Source of the DNA: JAICLL01 sp035252155
GTDB taxonomy: Bacteria > Planctomycetota > Planctomycetia > Pirellulales > JAICIG01
NCBI GenBank assembly: GCA_035252155.1
Contig: DATFDL010000087.1
Span: 1 to 6,853, forward strand
Reading direction: 5' to 3'
Length of the DNA stretch: 6,853 nt
A model generated the notes under the pieces. It was not told the origin of the DNA. It saw only the letters and a list, made by a program, of their open reading frames with translations, and did not search any database. Positions 1-5,090 of the stretch are shown one piece after another (position 1 is the first letter of the stretch; each line of letters begins with the position of its first letter). A program made the translations under genes and the position numbers.

Positions 1-21
1 CGATGCTCCGGCTGACAAAAT

Positions 22-52
22 CCGGGGCATCGCAAGCTCTGCCCCAGCAACC
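22..52 (+). repeat. Dispersed repeat family C, copy 1
   Basis: The copy starts CCGGGGCATCG and ends CTCTGCCCCAGCAACC. Its ends fold as GGGGCA (24-29) with TGCCCC (40-45). Related copies lie at 1913-1945 on the minus strand and at 3202-3275 on the plus strand, where the interior is longer. Ten bases at 986-995 (GCCCCAGCAA) match this copy, but without the other half. I infer a short dispersed palindromic element; the family name is only used here. Confidence 0.6.
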
Positions 53-301
53 GAGGGGACTAGAACACTCCCATACAAGTCTAGTCCCGGCCGGAGATGT
101 GAATCCCACCAGCCACCGTGAGCGGGCGTGTTGCGCATGAAACTGGGCGGTCTGACGGCGATTTGCGGGCCGCGGCGTCACCCAGCCGGGTGATTTTGTG
201 AACTCCCCGTAGGGAATATGCCGACTTTAGTGGTACGTCTGCCGCGCTGGTAGGGCCTGGCAGGCCAGGGAAGCTCTGTCACGCAGGCGCTTTCTGCCTC
301 C

Positions 302-334
302 AAGGGTCGCCGCTTGGGCACGGCGGCCTTTTTT
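302..334 (+). terminator. Rho-independent terminator
   Basis: GGTCGCCG (305-312) pairs with CGGCGGCC (321-328) through one G-U, around an 8-base loop, and six T follow (329-334). AAG before the stem can also pair with the start of the T run. The T run is only on the plus-strand 3' side, so this terminates transcription entering from the left. No plus-strand gene lies between the window start and this site. Confidence 0.85.
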
Positions 335-340
335 ATGCGC

Positions 341-427
341 CGTAGAACGGAATTCATTCCGTTTCCGAGAAGCGAACGGAATTCATTCCGTCTGCTGAAA
401 TGGGAACGGAATGAATTCCGTTCTACG
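341..427. repeat. Cluster of three family A palindromic repeats, REP/BIME-like
   Basis: Three 16-base palindromes lie at 347-362, 376-391 and 406-421. Each is ACGGAAT, two central bases, ATTCCGT; the third is inverted relative to the first two. The outer two extend to an exact 22-base inverted repeat (341-362 against 406-427) that begins CGTAG on one side and ends CTACG on the other. GTAG at the foot of a palindrome is the mark of REP elements mobilised by RAYT (TnpA-REP) transposases, and an inverted pair resembles a BIME. The assignment is inference, as no RAYT gene is in the window. The right end overlaps the stop codon of the GNAT gene. A fourth copy lies at 3301-3329. Confidence 0.8.
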
Positions 428-947
428 CGAGCCGTCCAAACAGCCGAGCGTCCCAGAGCCGGCCGTCTTTAAGAAAGTGCCGCCGCAAATAGCCCTCTTG
501 CTCGAAGCCGCATTTTTCGAGCACGCGTGCCGAGGCGGCGTTGTGCGCGAAGACATAGGCCGAAAGCTTCGAGAGTCCCCACTGGCCGAAGGCGTGCTCG
601 CAGAGCTTGCCGATGACCGCGGTCATAATGCCGCAGCCCCAATAAGGCTTTGCCAGCCAATAGCCGATCTCGGCCCGGTGCGATCGGCCGATTGCCAAGT
701 GGTCGAACCCGCAGCAGCCGATCAATTGCTCGTCCTGTCGGATCGCCCAGTGCACCGGCCGGCCGTGCTCGCGCGTGCTTCGTGCGACGATCGTCAGCCA
801 CTCGTCGGCGTCGTCGGCAGTATAGGGATAGGGAATCCGCAGCGTGTTGTCGTAGATATCACGAGCGGCGAGATGTTCGACCAGCGCCTGCTTGTCGGTG
901 GGCCGGATTTCCGTCAGCGAGATCCGGTCGCGCACGTCGAGATGCAT
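423..947 (-). CDS. GNAT-family N-acetyltransferase, RimJ/RimL-like
   Basis: This 174-residue protein is predicted to transfer an acetyl group from acetyl-CoA to an amine in the cytoplasm; the acceptor is unknown. It begins with a typical Acetyltransf_3 opening (RISLTEIRPTD, residues 8-18). The acetyl-CoA loop is the YWGCGI segment (102-107), followed by a helix, and the C-terminal motif is NAASARVLEKCGF (136-148). Length fits the RimJ/RimL group. The frame is open upstream to an ATG at 1073, but that extension is Arg/Ser-rich, overlaps the TPR gene and lacks family similarity. The ATG at 945-947 has AAAGG nine bases upstream and starts just before the conserved opening. The last codon and TAG stop lie in the GTAG foot of a family A repeat, so the natural C-terminus may have been changed. 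The gene follows the TPR gene on the same strand and is probably cotranscribed with it. Confidence 0.85.
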   Translation of the reverse strand: MHLDVRDRISLTEIRPTDKQALVEHLAARDIYDNTLRIPYPYTADDADEWLTIVARSTREHGRPVHWAIRQDEQLIGCCGFDHLAIGRSHRAEIGYWLAKPYWGCGIMTAVIGKLCEHAFGQWGLSKLSAYVFAHNAASARVLEKCGFEQEGYLRRHFLKDGRLWDARLFGRLA

Positions 948-952
948 ACATC

Positions 953-1003
953 GTCGCCTTTCGCTTTGCGAAAGTACGTTCTTTCGCCCCAGCAAGAGGC
1001 GAC
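953..1003 (-). promoter_or_regulatory. Intercistronic RNA fold covering the GNAT ribosome-binding site
   Basis: In the minus-strand mRNA, GTCGCCT (1003-997) is complementary to AGGCGAC (959-953), and after one mismatch four more pairs extend the stem inward to 992/964. Inside it, GCGAAAG (987-981) pairs with CTTTCGC (974-968). That same CTTTCGC can instead pair with GCGAAAG at 964-958, giving an alternative 7-bp hairpin with a 3-base loop. The AAAGG Shine-Dalgarno sequence (961-957) is paired in both forms. The fold starts about nine bases after the TPR stop codon. Ribosomes finishing the TPR gene could open it, which would couple translation of the two genes. The pairing is seen; the function is inferred. 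Confidence 0.45.
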
Positions 1004-1011
1004 TGAGCCGG

Positions 1012-1887
1012 TCAGGGTTCGCTCGCTTCGTTTTTTTTCGGTTGCTTGAGCAGATCGAGGTGGACACGGGCAACGTCCCACATGTACTGCCCGACCAGAT
1101 TCTTTTCGACGGCCGTTTCGATATGCCGCCGCGCCGCTTGCTTGTTGCCAGTCGCTTCGTCGTACAGGCCCAGATAATACTCAGCGTAAAACAGCCGCTG
1201 CTTCAGTTCGGCGGGCGCGGGACCGCCCGCTCGGGCGGCGGCCAGCACGGCGTCAGGCTTGATCTTGCCGGCGAACAAGGCATAGACCTCCATCATCGGC
1301 ACTCGGCGATCGTTTTTGATTTTCAGTAGGGCCTTTCGCGCGGGCGCGACACCCTCTTTGCGGGCCATGCAAAGGAACCGCCAGACCGCGTTTTCGACGT
1401 CGTTGTCGTCGACGGTTTGATAGCCCTCGAACTGTTTGGCGCCCTCGGCGTAGCGGCCGGCGAAATAATAGGCGATGCCGCGCCGCCAATGCCCGGCCTC
1501 ACGGGCGGGGTCGAGCTCGATCGCCCGGTCGAAATCAGCGATGGCTCGTTCGGCGTGGCCGAGCTTCAGCTCTTCGCTGCCGCGGTGGTCGAAAGAGTCG
1601 GCGCGGCCGGGATCAAGTTCGAGGGCGGCGGTAAAATCGGCGACCGCTTGGGCGTGCTTGCTTGCGCCTTCGTAGAGCAGGCCGCGCACATAGCGGGCCT
1701 GGGCGTTTTTGGCGTCGGCCGCAATCGCCTGCGTCGCCAGGTCGATTGCCTCATCGCGCTTTCCCGCCGCGGCGGCCCCCAGAGAGTCTGACAGCAGCTC
1801 TTCGGCCGATTTATCATTCGCCAGGGTCATGGAACCAAAAGAGCAGAACGCGCTGGCGGCTAAAAGCGAGAAGTAGCGATGGTGCAT
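1012..1887 (-). CDS. Exported tetratricopeptide-repeat (TPR) protein, NlpI-like layout
   Basis: This is a 291-residue protein with a Sec signal peptide (about 1-23, probable cleavage after TLA). TPR units follow at about 30-63, 64-97, 98-131 and, less regular, 132-165; another helical pair lies near 230-264. The clearest units end in AALELDPGRAD and RAIELDPAREA. TPRs bind other proteins, so a scaffold role outside the inner membrane is likely, with an unknown partner. Length and the arrangement of clustered TPRs plus one late unit resemble NlpI, but this is shape similarity only. The signal contains a Cys (C15), but SAFC is not a good lipobox, so I favour a soluble product. The start at 1885-1887 has no clear Shine-Dalgarno sequence. 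A family C repeat lies in the leader region. The tail is charged and Lys-rich (KQPKKNEASEP). Confidence 0.85.
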   Translation of the reverse strand: MHHRYFSLLAASAFCSFGSMTLANDKSAEELLSDSLGAAAAGKRDEAIDLATQAIAADAKNAQARYVRGLLYEGASKHAQAVADFTAALELDPGRADSFDHRGSEELKLGHAERAIADFDRAIELDPAREAGHWRRGIAYYFAGRYAEGAKQFEGYQTVDDNDVENAVWRFLCMARKEGVAPARKALLKIKNDRRVPMMEVYALFAGKIKPDAVLAAARAGGPAPAELKQRLFYAEYYLGLYDEATGNKQAARRHIETAVEKNLVGQYMWDVARVHLDLLKQPKKNEASEP

Positions 1888-1912
1888 GGCGATCGGTGCC
1901 GAAACTTGTGAC

Positions 1913-1945
1913 GGTGGCTGAGGCAGAGCCCGGGCGATGCCCCGG
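1913..1945 (-). repeat. Dispersed repeat family C, copy 2
   Basis: Read on the minus strand the copy begins CCGGGGCATCGC and ends GGCTCTGCCTCAGCCACC. It matches copy 1 apart from a few interior bases, and the hairpin ends are GGGGCA with TGCCTC (one G-U pair). It lies 25 bases upstream of the TPR start codon, so it may be transcribed as a leader hairpin. Confidence 0.65.
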
Positions 1946-1960
1946 TGGATGCCTGCGAGG

Positions 1961-1969
1961 ATTACACCA
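1961..1969 (-). promoter_or_regulatory. Possible extended -10 promoter for the TPR gene
   Basis: On the minus strand TGGTGTAAT reads as TG, one base, then TGTAAT (five of six matches to TATAAT), about 73 bases upstream of the TPR start. No good -35 box is found at 16-18 bases. It would place the family C copy in the transcribed leader. Weak evidence. Confidence 0.25.
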
Positions 1970-1991
1970 ATAGACTAACGGATAAGGCGGA

Positions 1992-2345
1992 TCATTCCAG
2001 GGGAGTTTTATGACGTTCGCGGCCCCAGCGAACCCAGGCGTCGCTCATGCGGGCGATTTTACCGCTTTCGCTTGGCGCAACGGGTTTTTCGCCCGTAAGT
2101 TCTGGCAACGCCCAGACCCAAAGACTCGAACGTTCGCTGAGATCTTGCAGCATCAGCGGCACAACCGGTTCGCCCATCATGACGATTTCGCGAAATGCCG
2201 GATGGTGAGCAATGGCTGCGTTGGATGATAAGTGGCTGGTCTCTTCCTTCCACTTGGCTTCCAGACGCCGGAATCGCTGATCGAGCGTTTCGATTGCGAC
2301 ACCTTGGATCGTCGCGGAAGACTCGTTGAGCGGAACGGAGGACAT
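1992..2345 (-). CDS. Conserved hypothetical protein (soluble, about 117 residues)
   Basis: This is a 117-residue protein with no signal peptide or membrane segment. I recognise the pattern of its second half, EIVMMGEPVVPLMLQDL (53-69) followed by WALPELTGEKPV (77-88) and a helix with DAWVRWGRERH (102-112). I have seen small planctomycete and cyanobacterial hypothetical proteins of this kind, but I know no established function. The first half (about 20-50) is charged and probably helical (LDQRFRRLEAKWKEE). The ATG at 2343-2345 has GGAG eight bases upstream. An extended -10 promoter about 60 bases upstream supports independent transcription. No partner gene that would suggest a toxin-antitoxin pair is adjacent. 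Confidence 0.75.
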   Translation of the reverse strand: MSSVPLNESSATIQGVAIETLDQRFRRLEAKWKEETSHLSSNAAIAHHPAFREIVMMGEPVVPLMLQDLSERSSLWVWALPELTGEKPVAPSESGKIARMSDAWVRWGRERHKTPLE

Positions 2346-2407
2346 TACGCAGTCTCCAAAAATGGTCTTTCGGCTTCACCAGAGGTCCCCAGATTCAAGC
2401 CTTTGGT

Positions 2408-2416
2408 ATTATAGCA
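2408..2416 (-). promoter_or_regulatory. Extended -10 promoter for the 1992-2345 gene
   Basis: The minus strand reads TGCTATAAT, an extended TG-n motif joined to a perfect TATAAT, about 60 bases upstream of the start codon at 2345. The -35 position has no consensus, which is usual when the TG extension is present. A 10-base perfect palindrome, TGCCGCGGCA (2431-2440), lies just upstream and could be an operator or chance. Confidence 0.45.
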
Positions 2417-2492
2417 GCAATCGGCAATTCTGCCGCGGCAACCCAAAGTCGAATGCGACGGCATGGTCCCGTATTTGGCCACGAGGAATAAG

Positions 2493-3305
2493 ATGCAAAT
2501 GGTAAAACCTCGCTCGGTGATTTGGCTCGCCGCCGCAATCGGCTTGGTCGGTATCGGCCTCGTGTTCTATTCGAGCACCATGCCGTACTACACCGATCGC
2601 GCCGCGCCTCATCGCTTGGCCGATGAGCTGCAGGATGTACCGCGTGAGGTGCGCTTCCGACAATGGTACGCCCGGCTGCCCGCCTACGAAACTAGCCGGA
2701 AGAAGCTTTCCGATTGCGGGCGAGGATGCCTGGCGGCGAGCGTCGGATTGCTCTGCGCGATTCTCGTGTGGCACTATTATCACCTCTGGCGTGCGTTGAG
2801 AACTTGGCCGGCGCTGCTGGCTCTTTGGATCGGCCTTTGGATGATTCGAGTTCCATTGGAGAACTGGTACTATGAAGTTCGGGCTGCTCGCCACGACTAT
2901 CCGTGGTGGGGCGACTCAATGGCTATTCCGCTGGCCGGGAGTCTTATTGCGATTGTGGCTGGTGCAGCGGTGTCAACAGTCTTGATTTTGCTACTCATCG
3001 CTGGGCGCCGGCTGCCGGCAACCCTCCGTTTTGTCAAACCGGCATCGACAGCCGAATGGGCGCGTGCCGTGTTCGTCATGCTTTGGATCGGTTGCCTTGG
3101 GTGGGGCATCTTGCTGGGCATTCCAGGTGGCGATGAAAGCTTCGTTTTTCCTGAGATCGTCGCCGTTGTGGTCCTATGGGTCGTTCTCAATGCGCGACCC
3201 GCCGGGGCATCGTCGCCGGAAGGGGCCACAAGGTTAGGTTTTCGTCCAACGCCGGCGACTTCTGCCCCAGCCACCAGAGCGCAAGGCGATTCGTTCGCAG
3301 CGTAG
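2493..3305 (+). CDS. Six-helix integral membrane protein of unknown function
   Basis: The 270-residue product has hydrophobic segments at about 9-26, 79-100, 105-121, 146-170, 190-210 and 218-233. Arg/Lys clusters after helices 2 and 4 (R100, R103; RRLPATLRFVK at 172-182) and at the N-terminus fit both ends in the cytoplasm. A loop of about 50 residues between helices 1 and 2 would then be outside. I recognise no family or catalytic motif. I chose the ATG at 2493 because GAGGAA (2483-2488) precedes it; the frame opens at 2463 without such a site, and an ATG at 2499 is also possible. The tail from about residue 237 is Ala/Pro/Thr-rich. It is encoded in part by a family C repeat (3202-3275), and the TAG stop lies in the foot of a family A repeat, so it is probably not part of the ancestral protein. 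Confidence 0.8.
   Translation: MQMVKPRSVIWLAAAIGLVGIGLVFYSSTMPYYTDRAAPHRLADELQDVPREVRFRQWYARLPAYETSRKKLSDCGRGCLAASVGLLCAILVWHYYHLWRALRTWPALLALWIGLWMIRVPLENWYYEVRAARHDYPWWGDSMAIPLAGSLIAIVAGAAVSTVLILLLIAGRRLPATLRFVKPASTAEWARAVFVMLWIGCLGWGILLGIPGGDESFVFPEIVAVVVLWVVLNARPAGASSPEGATRLGFRPTPATSAPATRAQGDSFAA
3202..3275 (+). repeat. Dispersed repeat family C, copy 3, inside coding sequence
   Basis: It begins CCGGGGCATCG and ends TCTGCCCCAGCCACC like the other copies, with a longer interior. It forms an inverted repeat: GGGGCA (3204-3209) with TGCCCC (3263-3268), and GTCGCCGG (3212-3219) with CCGGCGAC (3252-3259). The element lies in frame in the last codons of the membrane protein gene. Confidence 0.65.
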
Positions 3306-3329
3306 GAACGGAATGAATTCCGTGCTACG
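3301..3329. repeat. Single family A palindromic repeat, REP-like
   Basis: The core ACGGAATGAATTCCGT (3308-3323) equals the inverted unit at 406-421. It is flanked by CGTAG (3301-3305) and CTACG (3325-3329), so GTAG is present at the foot on both strands. The left GTAG supplies the stop codon of the membrane protein gene (TAG 3303-3305). The right end is about 70 bases before the Gfo/Idh/MocA start. Confidence 0.8.
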
Positions 3330-3335
3330 TTCACT

Positions 3336-3364
3336 TTGCATCGGCACGACCGGCGGAATACACT
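3336..3364 (+). promoter_or_regulatory. Possible promoter for the Gfo/Idh/MocA and molybdopterin-domain genes
   Basis: TTGCAT (3336-3341) and TACACT (3359-3364) are 17 bases apart, matching a sigma-70-type layout with three and four consensus positions. The site lies just after the family A repeat and 37 bases before the start codon. Weak evidence in GC-rich DNA. Confidence 0.25.
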
Positions 3365-3401
3365 GGGCGGCTGTCCCGCACTTGCTCGCCCGGAGAGGTT
3401 T

Positions 3402-4412
3402 ATGCCATCCTTACGATCCGCCGCCCTACTGGCGATGACCGCCGCCTTGCTATTACCATCCGCCGCCAAACCCGCCGAGACGGAACGCATGATTCGAGTC
3501 GGCATCATCGGGCTCGACACGTCGCACGTGACCGCGTTCACATCGGTCTTGAACAACCCCGAAGCCGCGGGCGATCTGGCCGGTGTGAAAGTGGTGGCCG
3601 GCTTTCCCGGCGGCAGCCCCGATTTGCCCGACAGCCGCAATCGCGTCGAAAAATTCACCAGCGAGCTGCGCGACAAATATGGCGTCGAAATCGTCGACTC
3701 GATCGAGGCCCTTTTGCCCAATGTCGACGCCGTGCTGTTGGAAAGCGTCGATGGCCGCCCACATCTCGAGCAGGCGAAGCCCGTGATCGCCGCCAAAAAG
3801 CCGCTCTTTATCGACAAGCCAGTGGCCGGCTCGCTGGCAGATGCCATCGAGATCTTCCGGCTCGCGCGAGAAAACGGTGTGCCGTGCTTTTCCAGCTCCT
3901 CGCTGCGGTTCAGTCCGGGCATCGCCGGCATGGGGCACAACGAACAGATCGGCGACGTGCTCGGCTGCGACGCTTTTAGCCCATGCTCGCTCGAACCTCA
4001 TCATCCAGACCTGTTTTGGTACGGCATTCACGGGGTTGAAGCGCTGTTCACAATCATGGGGCCGGGCTGCGTGACGGTGACGCGCGTGCAAACGCAAAAC
4101 ACCGAGCTGGTCACCGGCGTATGGCGCGACGGCCGCATCGGGACATATCGGGGGCTGCGGTCCGGCAAGCCGGAATACGGCGCGATAGTCTTCGGCAGCA
4201 AGTCGAACGGACCGAGTGGCGGCTACGGTGGCTATGAGCCGCTGCTGGTCGAGATCGCCAAATTCTTCAAGACCGGCAAGCCGCCCGTCTCGGCCGACGA
4301 GACGATCGAGATCATGGCCTTCATGGAAGCCGCCGACGAAAGCAAACGCCAAGGCGGCCGACCCGTGACGATTGAGAGCGTGATGAACGGCGCGAAAGGC
4401 GCAACGCGTTAA
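3402..4412 (+). CDS. Exported Gfo/Idh/MocA-family oxidoreductase-like protein
   Basis: The 336-residue product begins with a Sec-type signal peptide (about 1-26, core ALLAMTAALLLPSAA). A Rossmann fold starts with RVGIIGLDTSH (32-42), and the family's lysine motif is present as FIDKPVAGS (136-144). The C-terminal sheet domain contains YGIHGVEALF (207-216), whose His is in the place of the usual catalytic His. This family normally binds NAD(P) and oxidises or reduces sugars and related alcohols; the substrate here is unknown. The dinucleotide loop reads G-x-x-G-x-D instead of G-x-G-x-x-G, so cofactor binding may differ. The ATG at 3402 follows GGAG six bases upstream and begins the signal peptide; an upstream in-frame ATG (3336) adds 22 unlikely residues. 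The molybdopterin-domain gene follows after 23 bases, suggesting one operon. Confidence 0.85.
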   Translation: MPSLRSAALLAMTAALLLPSAAKPAETERMIRVGIIGLDTSHVTAFTSVLNNPEAAGDLAGVKVVAGFPGGSPDLPDSRNRVEKFTSELRDKYGVEIVDSIEALLPNVDAVLLESVDGRPHLEQAKPVIAAKKPLFIDKPVAGSLADAIEIFRLARENGVPCFSSSSLRFSPGIAGMGHNEQIGDVLGCDAFSPCSLEPHHPDLFWYGIHGVEALFTIMGPGCVTVTRVQTQNTELVTGVWRDGRIGTYRGLRSGKPEYGAIVFGSKSNGPSGGYGGYEPLLVEIAKFFKTGKPPVSADETIEIMAFMEAADESKRQGGRPVTIESVMNGAKGATR

Positions 4413-4435
4413 AGGCTTCCGTTGGAAACGTAGAA

Positions 4436-4936
4436 ATGAAACCAGTTCTGACATCTCTCACCATCGATGGCGAAGTCGAACGCCCGCTCATGTTGTCGTT
4501 CGATCAATTGTCGAAAGTCAATCCGGCGGAGCAAGTGATCGACGTCAGCCGGCTCGACGCGAAACGTTCGGGCGACGCCGTGCGGCTGGCGGCCTTGCTG
4601 CAAATGGCCGGCGTCAAACCGACCGCTCGATATTTGACGCTGCACGCCTCAGCCGACGATTTTCATGCCAGCATTCCGCTCGACGCGGTGCGCGATCGGG
4701 CGGTGCTCCTCTATCGGTTGGAGGGCGGGCCGCTGCCGGTCAAGTCGGGCGGGCCGGTGCGATTTTTCATTCCCGACTTTGCCGCCTGCCACACGTCGGA
4801 GATCGATGAGTGCGCCAATGTCAAATTCGTCGACCGCATCGAGCTGTCGACCGAGCGCGGCCGCGACAATCGGCCGAGCGAGGAAGAAGAACACGCCCGG
4901 CTGCACCAGCGGCAGGCCGAACAGAACCAGCCGTAG
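4436..4936 (+). CDS. Small molybdopterin-binding-domain protein (sulfite-oxidase-like fold)
   Basis: The 166-residue protein matches the Oxidored_molyb domain found in sulfite oxidase and MsrP. It opens with LTIDGEVERPLMLSFDQL (8-25), followed by VRLAALLQMAGV (49-60), a DFHASIPL segment (75-82), the loop LLYRLEGGPLPVKSGGPVRF (91-110), and NVKFVDRIELS (128-138). In known enzymes the molybdenum-binding Cys lies after the first strands; here that region reads QVIDVSRLDAK (33-43) without Cys. The only Cys are C118 and C126, near the C-terminal end of the domain. It may bind pterin without normal molybdenum chemistry, or use another ligand. There is no signal peptide, although the upstream partner is exported. 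The start has GGA nine bases upstream. The tail after 140 is charged, and the TAG stop lies in a degenerate family B repeat. Confidence 0.8.
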   Translation: MKPVLTSLTIDGEVERPLMLSFDQLSKVNPAEQVIDVSRLDAKRSGDAVRLAALLQMAGVKPTARYLTLHASADDFHASIPLDAVRDRAVLLYRLEGGPLPVKSGGPVRFFIPDFAACHTSEIDECANVKFVDRIELSTERGRDNRPSEEEEHARLHQRQAEQNQP

Positions 4937-4949
4937 ATGGGACGAGTGC
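4932..4949 (+). repeat. Degenerate family B repeat start
   Basis: CGTAGATGGGACGAG (4932-4946) nearly duplicates CGTAGGGTGGGACGAG at 4950-4965. The TAG in it is the stop codon of the molybdopterin-domain gene. The palindrome's second arm is missing, so it is a truncated or partly duplicated copy. Confidence 0.5.
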
Positions 4950-5057
4950 CGTAGGGTGGGACGAGCTTGCGAGTCCCACCATTCGGCTGCGAGCTGCGTG
5001 ATGGCTTTTTGAGCTTGGGGCTAATGGTGGGACTCGTTTCACTCCTCCCACCCTACG
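4950..5057. repeat. Family B inverted repeat pair, BIME-like
   Basis: The left arm (4950-4983) holds CGTAG, then GGTGGGAC (4955-4962) and GTCCCACC (4973-4980), an 8-bp hairpin. The right arm (5023-5057) is the same unit inverted, with GGTGGGA (5026-5032), TCCCACC (5046-5052) and terminal CTACG. A spacer of about 40 bases separates the arms. Two GTAG-footed palindromes in opposite orientation are the layout of a BIME. It fills most of the gap before the DMFase-like gene. Confidence 0.8.
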
Positions 5058-5090
5058 CCGTACGGCCACAACCCGTCGACGCGATAACCC

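Larger units (their letters stand above)
1..334 (+). ncRNA. Structured non-coding stretch, possible RNA gene or 3' untranslated region (unidentified)
   Basis: I find no convincing reading frame here, but several hairpins. Bases 1-11 pair with 22-32 (11 bp, one G-U); 56-64 pair with 80-88 (GGGACTAGA/TCTAGTCCC, 9 bp); 178-183 pair with 188-193 (TCACCC-AGCC-GGGTGA). A plus-strand terminator closes the stretch at 302-334. Bases 6-12 (CTCCGGC) could instead pair with 90-96 (GCCGGAG), which would compete with the first hairpin. I looked for RNase P RNA, tmRNA, SRP RNA, 5S rRNA and common riboswitch cores and did not recognise any. A structured RNA or the 3' end of an upstream transcript is the best reading, but part of the structure at 22-52 belongs to a dispersed repeat. 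The true 5' end may lie outside the window. Confidence 0.3.

Noticed and set aside
91..118. Possible tRNA T-arm (GTGAATCCC followed by CCAGCCACC)
   Set aside because: The T stem does not pair and no acceptor or anticodon arm can be drawn.
194..220. TPP-riboswitch-like string TGAACTCCCCGTAGGGAA
   Set aside because: It resembles the 3' part of the TPP motif, but the CTGAGA part and the rest of the core are missing, and no thiamine gene follows.
340..427. CRISPR array
   Set aside because: Three 16-base palindromes with one inverted and short uneven spacing do not fit a CRISPR, and there are no cas genes.
411..1049. Long plus-strand open frame opposite the acetyltransferase gene
   Set aside because: It is antisense to a clear GNAT protein, starts inside the repeat and has no recognisable domain; high GC keeps the opposite frame open.
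2431..2440. Palindrome TGCCGCGGCA as an operator
   Set aside because: A 10-base GC palindrome is expected by chance in this DNA and there is no second copy, so it is only mentioned with the promoter.
2897..3940. 347-codon minus-strand open frame across two plus-strand genes
   Set aside because: It spans the gap, a repeat and parts of two real genes, and its composition is Ser/Ala/Arg-rich without domains.
3453..4454. 333-codon minus-strand open frame opposite the Gfo/Idh/MocA gene
   Set aside because: The plus-strand product has clear family motifs and a signal peptide; the antisense product shows none.
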